Notes under the pieces: model-generated
What the model was told of the DNA's origin: nothing
The model's database searches: none
The model's input: the letters and a program-made list of their open reading frames with translations, nothing else
Part shown: in pieces, positions 5,582-12,581 of the stretch
How the letters are laid out: each line of letters begins with the position of its first letter
Position numbering within the stretch: the stretch's first letter is position 1
Made by a program: the position numbers and the translations under genes
Source: JARRNO01 sp037384885
GTDB taxonomy: Bacteria; Acidobacteriota; UBA4820; DSQY01
DNA length: 12,581 bases
Direction: 5' to 3'
Assembly: GCA_037384885.1 (NCBI GenBank)
Contig: JARRNO010000074.1
Coordinates: 1 to 12,581 of the forward strand

Positions 5582-7534
5582 TCAGCGGGCGGAGCGCGCC
5601 TTTGATGCCTCCCGGCGCGCCGTCAGAACAAGCAGCCAGAACCGTTCGTCCTCTCCCAGCGGTTCGAATTGCTTCTCGCGGCCCAGCATGGCGATCTCGA
5701 CCGGCGGGGCCACCTTGGACATCTTTTCCAGCATCTTGATGGCGGCGTCCTTGTTCCCGCTTTTCAACGCCAGCAGCGCCCGGAGCTTATACGACAAGCC
5801 CGATTCCGGCGCAAGGGCCGAAGCCTTGTCGAGATAGGTGCGGACCTGAGCGCTCTCCGCGCCGGAGCGGTACAGGGCCCAAGCCATCAGGACGTGGATC
5901 CTTCCCCGGACGTCCTCCACATGTTCCAGCGCCAGGTGACCAAGCTGAAAGGCCTGTTTGGATTTTCCCTGCTCCACCCAGAGCTGGATCAGCCTTTCGT
6001 AGGCCTGTTGGAAGGAAGGGTTGAACTGGATGGCTTTCTTGTAATAGCCCTCCGCCCGGTGCAGGTCCACTTTTTCATAGCAGTTCGCCAGGTAGTAATA
6101 GAGAACCGGGTTGCTCGAGTCTTCCTTCACCAGCTTGTCAAAAATGGGGGCGGCCGCCTTCTCTTCACCGCGCTGAAGCAGCGTGACTGCCTTGGTGTAA
6201 TCCGACAGCATTCCGACCATGTCCTTGGGATCACGGTAGCCCTTGCCGGACTTTCCCACGGCGCCCCCGATATAGCCGAGGCTTTCCAGGCTTTTCAGCT
6301 CTGCATTGTCGAGGTGGATCGCCTTCTCATGCGTTTCGACGAAGGTGGAAATCTCCGTCTGCAGCGCCTTTTTCATCATCGAGGCGCGTTGGGGATCCTG
6401 CTGCACCAGGTTATGATGCTCGCCCGGGTCCGAAACGACGTCGTAGAGTTCGGGTTTGGGGGCCAGAATGTACTTGAACCGCCCTTCAACCAGTCCGTAG
6501 AGCGGCGCCCAGCCGAAATTGTAGAGTCCGTTCATGCTTTCGAGGTAAACCGGGCGGGGCGTCCAGGATTGTCCCGTGAGCGCGGGCAGCAGCGACTGGC
6601 CGTCGGTGGGGACCGGCGCGAGGCCGCAAATCTCGCGAATGGTCGGAGCCACGTCCACCAGCCCGACGGGGGCGGCGATCCGGCGTCCCTTTTGCTGTCC
6701 GGGCAGGCGGATGAGGAGCGGCACGTGCATGGTGGCCTGGTAGATGAAAAGCTTGTGGGTTTCCTCTCCGTGGTCCCCCAGCGATTCGCCGTGGTCCCCG
6801 CAAATCACCACAAGGGTATTGTCAAGCTTGCCCGCCTTGGCCAACGTCGAAAGCATTCTTCCCATCTCGTGGTCCATGAATGCGATTTCGCCGTCGTAGG
6901 GATCGTGGGCGTACTTGGCCGCATAGGGAGGCGGAGGCGTGTAGGGGAAATGGGGATCATAGAGGTGCACCCAGCAGAACCACCTCCCCTTCTGCTTCAG
7001 CAGCCAGGGAATCGCCGCATCGACCGTTTTGTCGGAGGTCCGCTCCACGACATCGGGATGCCTCGGATCGTAAAAAGACTGGTTGTAAACCTGGAAGCCT
7101 CTTCCGATTCCGTATTCTTTGAGCAGCACGAAGGAACTGATGAAGGCGGCCGTTGCATAGCCGTCTTTTTTGAATTCCTCCGCCAGTAGGGGCACCTTGG
7201 GTCCGACACGGACGTCGAGATTTTCGCGGATGCCGTGGCGCGGCGGATCCCAGCCGGACATGATCGTCGTGTGCGAAGGCATGGTCTCCGGCACCGCCGA
7301 GTCGCAAAGTTCGAAGACCGCCGCATCCCGGGCGAAAGCGTCCGTCCGGGGTGTCAGTGAGCGCTTGCTCCCGTAACAGCCGAAACGGTCGGCCCGGGTC
7401 GTGTCCAGCGTGATTAGAAGAACGGAGGGCGTGGACCGGGAAAACGACCGCACCACGTACCACCCCCCCGCGCCAAGAAGAGCGGCGCCGAGGAACGAAA
7501 CCAGGAGAATGTAACCCTTTCGCCGCGCGGTCAT
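5582..7534 (-). CDS. Membrane-anchored sulfatase-like hydrolase with C-terminal TPR domain
   Basis: A 650-residue alkaline-phosphatase-superfamily protein. A transmembrane anchor (8-28) precedes a sulfatase-like domain (about 37-385) and a TPR region (about 447-607). Visible active-site elements are LITLDTTRAD with metal-ligand Asp44 (and Asp49), the nucleophile segment PETMPSH with Thr84, HLYDPH (190-195), GDHGE (246-250) and DHGEETH (254-260). Sulfatases need Cys or Ser converted to formylglycine within C/S-x-P-x-R; here the position is Thr followed by Met-Pro-Ser-His. A phosphodiesterase, phosphatase or transferase role is therefore more likely than sulfate ester cleavage. The TPR repeats probably bind a partner protein. 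ATG 7534 lies three bases after the stop of the broken paralog, with GGAGG ten bases before the start codon, so the two were one transcription unit. The substrate is unknown; the domain call is firm. Confidence 0.88.
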   Translation of the reverse strand: MTARRKGYILLVSFLGAALLGAGGWYVVRSFSRSTPSVLLITLDTTRADRFGCYGSKRSLTPRTDAFARDAAVFELCDSAVPETMPSHTTIMSGWDPPRHGIRENLDVRVGPKVPLLAEEFKKDGYATAAFISSFVLLKEYGIGRGFQVYNQSFYDPRHPDVVERTSDKTVDAAIPWLLKQKGRWFCWVHLYDPHFPYTPPPPYAAKYAHDPYDGEIAFMDHEMGRMLSTLAKAGKLDNTLVVICGDHGESLGDHGEETHKLFIYQATMHVPLLIRLPGQQKGRRIAAPVGLVDVAPTIREICGLAPVPTDGQSLLPALTGQSWTPRPVYLESMNGLYNFGWAPLYGLVEGRFKYILAPKPELYDVVSDPGEHHNLVQQDPQRASMMKKALQTEISTFVETHEKAIHLDNAELKSLESLGYIGGAVGKSGKGYRDPKDMVGMLSDYTKAVTLLQRGEEKAAAPIFDKLVKEDSSNPVLYYYLANCYEKVDLHRAEGYYKKAIQFNPSFQQAYERLIQLWVEQGKSKQAFQLGHLALEHVEDVRGRIHVLMAWALYRSGAESAQVRTYLDKASALAPESGLSYKLRALLALKSGNKDAAIKMLEKMSKVAPPVEIAMLGREKQFEPLGEDERFWLLVLTARREASKARSAR

Positions 7535-7537
7535 GGG

Positions 7538-9444
7538 TTATTTCCCTCCACCGGCGCCGCGCATCTGCTGCTGTTGCGCATGCCGGGCCGCGAAGACCAC
7601 TTCCCAGAATTTCTGCTCTTCCCCGAGCGGTTTGAACCGCGCGTCCTGCGCGAGTTCCGTGATGTATTTGGGACGGGCCACTTTCGCCATCTCTTCCACG
7701 TACTTCAACGCTTGTCCGGTTTTGCCGTGCTTGAGCGCCATCAGAGCCTGCAATTTGTAGGCAAAGGCCCTTTCCGGCCCGATCTTCCTGGCGGCGTCCA
7801 GGTACTTCATGACGTCCGCATCAGGCTTGTTCTGGTTGAAGAGCGCCCAGGCCATCAGAACGTGCACGTCCCCGGTCAGATCCGGCGCCTTCTGCAAGGC
7901 GATCCGGCCCAATGCGAAGGCCTTCTGTGCCTGGCCTTGACCGAGCCACAGCATCATGAGTTTGGGGTAGGGCTGGGGGAAATCCGGGCGGGCCTTGATG
8001 GCCCTTTCGTACAGTTTGGCCGCGCGTTCCGGCTGGTCCGGTTCGATGCAGACCGCCAGGGAATAGGCGGTAATGGGATTGTTCGGACTTCTCGCCAGGA
8101 CTTTCTCAAAGAGCGCGGCAGCCTGCCGGTTGTCGCCCAGCTGAAGCTCCTCGATGGCCTGTGTATATATTTCAAACAATCCAACCATGTCCTTGGGATC
8201 GCGGTAACTGGCGGAGGGCTTGGCCGAGCCCATCCCCCCTCCGATATAGCCCAGGCTCTGCAGGCTTTCCAGCTCCTCGTTGCTCACCGCCACGGCCTTG
8301 GACGAAACCGCTGTCGTGTCGGTGATGATTTTCTGAAGCTGCGTGCGCATGGAGGACGCCCGCTGAGGCTCCTTTTTCACCAGATTATCTGTTTCGTCCG
8401 GGTCGGTCTTCAAATCGTACAGCTCCGGCCTCGGAGCGAGGATGTACTTGTACCCGTCGTCCACCAAGCCATAGAGCGGCGCCCAGCCGAAATCTTCCAA
8501 CCCTTCGAGGCTTTCCATGTAGAGAGGCTGTGATGGCCATTTCCCGCCGGACATCAGGGGACGGAGCGACCGGCCGTCGGTCTTCCATGCGGGAAGACCG
8601 GAGTAATCGAGAACGGTCGGGGCGATGTCCACCAGGCCCACTGTTCTTGTCACGTTGCGCCCCGCGGTTTCACCCGGCAGGTGAACCAGAAGCGGCACAT
8701 GGATCGTAGAATCATAGATGAACAACGTGTGCGTGTCCTCCCCGTGATCCCCAAGCCCCTCGCCGTGATCGCCTGCGATCACCACCAAGGTGTTCTTGAG
8801 CTTCCCGCTTTTCTCCAGCCTCTGAAAGAAATAACCCAGTTCCTGGTCCATGTAGGCGATTTCGCCGTCGTATGGGTCTTTGGCGTATTTCGCGCTGAAG
8901 GGAGCGGGAGGGCGATAGGGAGTATGCGGATCGTAGAGGTGCACCCAACAGAACCAGGGACCCGCCTGCCCTTGAATCCATTGCCCGGCCAAATCGAGAG
9001 TTTCGCCGGCCGGCCGGCGGTTTTGACTGGGATCGCGGGGATCGTAGAAGCTTTCGTTGTAAGTCTGGAAGCCCCTTCCAAGTACCCCGCCTTTTTGAAT
9101 GCCGGCGCCAGAAGCGGGACCTTTTTCGACAGATAGACTTCCAGGTTTTTACGAGCGCCGTGGTGGTTGGGCGTCCACCCGGAAAAAATCGTCGCATGCG
9201 AAGGAAAAGTTTGGGGGATCGCCGATTCGCAGTGGCTGAAGCGGTAGGCCTTTTTTGCAAAGGCGTCCAGATTGGGCGTTAACCCCTGTTTGTTTCCCAG
9301 AAATCCCATGCGGTCGGCGCGCGTGGTATCCAGCGTGATGATCAGGACTGAAGGTTCGGATGACTTTTGCGGTTCGGAGCGCGTGGAGCAGCCGACCAAC
9401 GCAGCCAGACCCAGCAGCACGGCGTAAAGAGCGAATTTCCGCAT
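7538..9444 (-). pseudogene. Sulfatase-like TPR lipoprotein gene broken by an out-of-frame deletion
   Basis: A paralog of the following gene, interrupted by a frameshift. From ATG 9444 (AGGAGGG at 9460-9454, nine-base spacing) it encodes a lipoprotein signal with lipobox ending LVGC (Cys19), LDTTRAD (38-44), and QTFPSH with Thr79 at the nucleophile position. At residue 121 (KKAGY, codons to 9082) homology jumps frame to LGRGFQTYNESFYDP, then runs in the new frame through GDHGE and TPR repeats to a TAA at 7538. Compared with the intact paralog about 16 residues are missing at the junction. A loss of 49 bases would restore one frame of 651 codons, against 650 in the paralog. Read as is, translation gives 121 native residues plus about 100 out-of-frame residues and stops at 8779, without the GDHGE metal site. 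It may be real gene decay or an assembly collapse. Confidence 0.85.
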
Positions 9445-9453
9445 GGCGAGCAT

Positions 9454-9460
9454 CCCTCCT
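9454..9460 (-). promoter_or_regulatory. Ribosome binding site for the broken lipoprotein gene
   Basis: AGGAGGG on the minus strand lies nine bases before ATG 9444. The in-frame ATG at 9453 directly abuts it with no spacing, so 9444 is the better start and gives a normal lipoprotein signal peptide. Confidence 0.6.
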
Positions 9461-9472
9461 GGTGGCACGCCT

Positions 9473-9481
9473 ATTGTAGCA
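9473..9481 (-). promoter_or_regulatory. Extended -10 promoter for the sulfatase-like gene pair
   Basis: TGCTACAAT on the minus strand matches an extended -10 (TGn plus TACAAT, 5 of 6). It begins at the last T of the terminator's T-run, so termination of the receptor transcript and initiation of the next are packed together. Start would be near 9466, giving a leader of about 20 bases that includes the AGGAGGG site. No good -35 is seen. It resembles the TGCTATAAA element at 65-73. Confidence 0.45.
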
Positions 9482-9508
9482 AAAAATAGGCCCCGGCGAA
9501 CCGGGGCC
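9481..9508 (-). terminator. Intrinsic terminator after the TonB-dependent receptor gene
   Basis: A perfect 8-bp GC stem, GGCCCCGG/CCGGGGCC (9489-9508), carries a TTCG tetraloop on the minus strand. It is followed by TA and six T (9486-9481). It begins 27 bases after the receptor's TAA stop. The plus-strand reading also ends in six T (9509-9514), so the structure can stop transcription from either direction. Confidence 0.88.
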
Positions 9509-9535
9509 TTTTTTACCAGGTAAAAGCCTGGATTT

Positions 9536-12500
9536 TTAGAACGTCCACCGCACGGCGACGCGAATCTGCCGCGGGAACTGGTGGGCGGTTTCCATCTTGT
9601 AGTACGGGTTGTTCTGGACGTTCTGGGTGTCGACGGTGTTGTAGATCTGGTCGACAGCCGTGGCCTTCTGGTTGTCCGTGATGTTGAAGATGTCGAGGCG
9701 CAGGCCCAGGTTGCTCTTGAAGAGCTTGAAGTTGTACTGGGCGCCGATGTCCAGGGTCCAGGTCGTCGGGGTGCGTCCGTCCGTGCCGCGGGGATGACCG
9801 TCCACGAAGCCTTCGCCGATGCCGTAGAAGTCGTCCGAACCGAGGGCGGAAATCGGCCGGCCGCTCTGCAGCTGGAAGTTCGCGGAGAGGTCAAGACCCC
9901 AATCGAAGTTGTACCCGCCGAACAGCTTGAGCACGTGGGTGCGGTCGTTGGGAAGCAGGCCGTACCCGTTGATGAGCAGCTGCGGCAGGTCATACTTGGA
10001 CGTGATGTTGGGGTCGAGCTGGTTGTTGTCGTTGGAGTAGAGTCCTTCGTAGTTGCCCTGCAGGCGGCTGAGCACATAGGAACCCGCCATCTGCCAGTGG
10101 TTCGAATAGCGCTTGACGAAGGTGATTTCCAAAGCCTAGTAGATACGCACCGGCCTCGGGAAGGTGTAGAGGCCGACCACACCGTTTCGCTGGCCGTACG
10201 ACCACGTGCCGGCCCAGTTGCCCGGGTTGGTCACGATGTAGGTCTGGCCACCGTCAAAGGACAGATCCTCAATGATCCTGCCGAGGTCGCGGTAAATGGC
10301 GCGGGCGCCCAAACGGAAGTTCGGGGCCACTTCGTACTCGTACCCGAGGATCCACTCGTTGTTGTAAGAGCCCTTGATGGACTGGCCGGTGGGGCCGCCC
10401 ACGATCTGAGTCGGATGCAGCCCGAGAACGTAAGAGAATTCCTTCGGATACCCATAAACGGCTGGAACAGGGCTTGCGGGGATGGTTAGCCCCGGATCCT
10501 CGTAGTACTCGAACATGAAGTACTCGTCCGTCAGGGCGCGGATGGCCATGTCGTTGGGCACGCGTTCATAGTACTGGCCGTAGAAGCCGTACAGCTTGCT
10601 CTTGCCGTTGTGGGCGACGTCCCACGTGAAGCCGATACGGGGCGCCAGCTCGTCGTTCACGTCGAAGGTGCGTGGCTGACCAGTCGCATAGCCCTGGCCG
10701 GGAGCAAGCACGTTGGGCACGTTGATGTTATTGCCGCCACCCTTCATGTGGATCTGGTCGAGGCGGGCGCCGAGCTTCAGCATGAAGTAATCGGTGATGT
10801 TCCAGTTGTCCTGGATCCAGTAACCGTAGTACTTCTGGGAGGTCTTCTTGGCCTGGTCGTTCATGAAGTACTGGGCGCGGTAAAGGTACCCGGTGTTTGT
10901 CTGCGCTCCGGGATTGTATTCCCAGCGCACCACCGCACCGCCTGGAGAGGTCAGGCCATAGAAGGGATTCGGCACGAAGTTGTAGGTGTAGAGGTCGTAC
11001 AGATCGGGCGACTTGTTCGTGACGCCGGGACCCGTGTAGTTGAAGTTGTAATCGTAGGTGATGTCGTAGTACTGCATGCCGTAGGACAGCTCGTGGTGGC
11101 CGGCCGCATCGAACAGATTCGTGAATTTCACGTTGATCTGGTCGTTGTAGTCCTTCGTGTCGGCATCCACGCCGCCGCCGAGGGACGCCATCCAGCTCGA
11201 CAGGTCGATGTGATGGCTTGCCGCGTCATAGGAGTTCGGTGTTCCCTGCGGGATGATCTGGTAGCCGCCGTAAGTGCTGCTGCCGTATCGGTAGTAGTAG
11301 CGGTAGTTGTCTTCCGCCGACTGGTTGCTGGGGTGGTTGTTGATCCAGGTGCGGCGGGTGCCCACGGAGATCTGCGTGAAGAAGTTCGGCGTCCACGTGG
11401 CGTTCCACTGCAGGTTCACGGCGTAGTTGTTGGTCTTCCCGTATCGCGGGGAGGCCGTCTGGGCGATGTTGGCCAGGCTGGCGTAGTAGTTCCGCCGGTT
11501 CGCGTTTCCGAAGAAGCTCAGCTCGAGGCGGTGGTTGGAGTTGATGTTGTAGGTGAACTTGGCCGCGTACTGGGGATCGCGCGTGTCATTCTGCACGCCC
11601 GTGGCCCTCGCCCAGGAATAGGACGGGCCGCCGTTCAGTGAAACGTTGGCGTCCGTGCCGTCCGCGCTGCGGTTGGTCTGCGTCTTGTTGTAGTCGTACG
11701 ACGCGAAGAACCACAGTTTGTCCTTGACGATGTAGCCGCCCAAAAAGCCGCCGATGTCGTAGATCTTCTGCGACGTGTTGTAGTCGACGATCGTGGGGTT
11801 GTTCAGCCTGCGGTAGCTCGGGCTCAGGCCGTCATCCCAGTAATACGCGAACACGCCGCCGTGGAACTCGTTGCCGCCGCTCTTTGTGATGGCGTTGATC
11901 TGGCCGCCCATCAGAGCGCCGTATTCGGCGCCGAGGCCGCCGGTCTTCACTTCGTAAGCCTGAATGAAGTCGAAGTTCAGGTTGAAGTTGTTCAGGGCGT
12001 CGCCGGCGCCGGTGATGTCGATGCCGTTGACCGTGTACTGGTTCTCAGGACCCGACGCACCGCCGATGGAGGGCGTGTCAGCCAGGCCCGAGGTCACGGC
12101 GCTCGGCGCCAGATAGGCGATTCCGGCCGAGTTCCTGGGCAGAGGGATGCTCTGAATCATGTTGTCGGACAGGTTGGCGCCCACCGTATCACGTTTCAGG
12201 TCAATCAAGGGGGCGGCCCCCGTCACGACGATTTCCGTCTTGCCTTTACTGAGGGCAAAGTTCACGGTGATGGTGGTGTTGAGGGGAACATCGATCCCCT
12301 TACGGACGACCGTGTTGTAACCTTCCGCCGTGACCTTGATCTGGTAATTGCTGCCCTGGGGAATGAACGGGATGTGGAAGTTACCGCTCACGTCGGTAAC
12401 GGTTCCCTGGGTGCCCTGCAGGGACGGGCCCGTCACGTTGATGACAGCGCCGATAACCGGCTGGCCTGCCTCGTCGGTGACCCGGCCGCTGATCGCGCCT

Positions 12501-12580
12501 CCGGTCTGGGCGAAAACCCAGCCGGCGGACACAGCAAGGGCAAGGATGAACAGGGCACTCCTTTTGAGTGCTTTTTTCAT
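9536..12580 (-). pseudogene. TonB-dependent outer-membrane receptor split by an in-frame amber codon
   Basis: A CarboxypepD_reg-plug-barrel receptor of 1014 codons interrupted once, in frame, by TAG at 10138-10136 (codon 815). Residues 1-24 are a signal peptide (cleavage after VFA). About 28-112 form a carboxypeptidase-regulatory-like beta domain (ISGRVTDEAGQPVIGA). TEIVVTG opens the plug, which contains the VNGIDITG segment, and the rest is an aromatic-rich 22-strand-type barrel. After the TAG the same frame continues A-L-E-I-T-F-V-K-R-Y-S-N to a barrel-end IRVAVRWTF, showing one ancestral gene. Truncation at 814 residues loses about 200 residues, including the C-terminal strand needed for outer-membrane insertion. 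No ribosome binding site supports restart. ATG 12580 is one base from the window edge, so its promoter is not visible. Such receptors import large ligands; the ligand here is unknown. The stop could be mutation, sequencing error or readthrough. Confidence 0.88.
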
Positions 12581-12581
12581 G

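Noticed and set aside
5669..7189. Long plus-strand open frame antisense to the intact sulfatase-like gene; similar mirror frames at 7574-8533, 10610-11641, 1145-1948 and 1960-2763
   Set aside because: These are complementary-frame shadows typical of GC-rich genes, with no recognisable domains, while the minus-strand genes carry clear family motifs.
9082..9088. Programmed ribosomal frameshifting in the broken lipoprotein gene
   Set aside because: About 16 residues are missing relative to the paralog at the junction and no slippery heptamer is seen, so a deletion explains it better.
9516..9531. Second small hairpin CCAGG-N6-CCTGG beside the terminator
   Set aside because: The stem is only 5 bp with no T-run, weak next to the adjacent 8-bp terminator.
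9536..10132. A separate short outer-membrane protein gene starting at TTG 10132
   Set aside because: It is in the same frame as the receptor, lacks a signal peptide and ribosome binding site, and its sequence is the missing C-terminal part of the barrel.
8779..10182. A 467-codon open frame running from the receptor region into the sulfatase-like gene
   Set aside because: Its first half is a low-complexity Ser/Thr/Arg shadow of the receptor's 3' end and crosses the terminator. Only the part from ATG 9444 to the frameshift is real.

Overview
The window is GC-rich (estimated by eye) and gene-dense, and it looks like a Gram-negative chromosome. The best-fitting group is Acidobacteriota or a close relative such as Aminicenantes. 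The evidence is a TonB-dependent receptor with an N-terminal carboxypeptidase-regulatory-like domain, next to a tandem pair of sulfatase-like proteins with C-terminal TPR repeats. That assignment is inference from gene content; no rRNA or marker phylogeny is present.

Layout. On the plus strand, positions 1-156 hold a promoter with an extended -10 and a small operator-like inverted repeat, followed by a monofunctional proline dehydrogenase (157-1059, TTG start). Everything else runs on the minus strand. In transcription order from the right edge: a TonB-dependent receptor (12580-9536) split by an in-frame amber codon; a strong intrinsic terminator (9481-9508); a short promoter/RBS region; a sulfatase-like TPR lipoprotein gene broken by an out-of-frame deletion (9444-7538); an intact membrane-anchored paralog (7534-5582); a small membrane-anchored protein of unknown function (5505-4876); folD (4876-3947); coaE (3944-3285); a sigma54-type enhancer-binding regulator with a degenerate receiver domain (3234-1891); and a membrane-anchored polysaccharide deacetylase (1894-1106). 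Stop/start overlaps or gaps of a few bases link the unknown gene to folD, folD to coaE, the regulator to the deacetylase, and the two sulfatase-like genes to each other. No stretch over 300 bases lacks a gene.

How the parts fit. FolD (one-carbon metabolism) and CoaE (last step of CoA synthesis) are housekeeping genes embedded in an envelope-oriented run. The receptor and the two sulfatase-like proteins look like an outer-membrane/periplasmic module. The two sulfatase-like proteins carry Thr, not Cys or Ser, at the nucleophile position, so formylglycine-dependent sulfatase activity is not expected. The regulator and deacetylase are translationally coupled and may form an envelope-modification unit.

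Most notable: two neighbouring genes carry independent disabling lesions about 1 kb apart (amber codon at 10136-10138, deletion junction at 9082-9088), while the adjacent paralog is intact. This could be real decay of a receptor/lipoprotein module, assembly error, or, less likely, amber readthrough. I did not find a clearly new multi-gene system; the candidates worth a second look are listed as findings.
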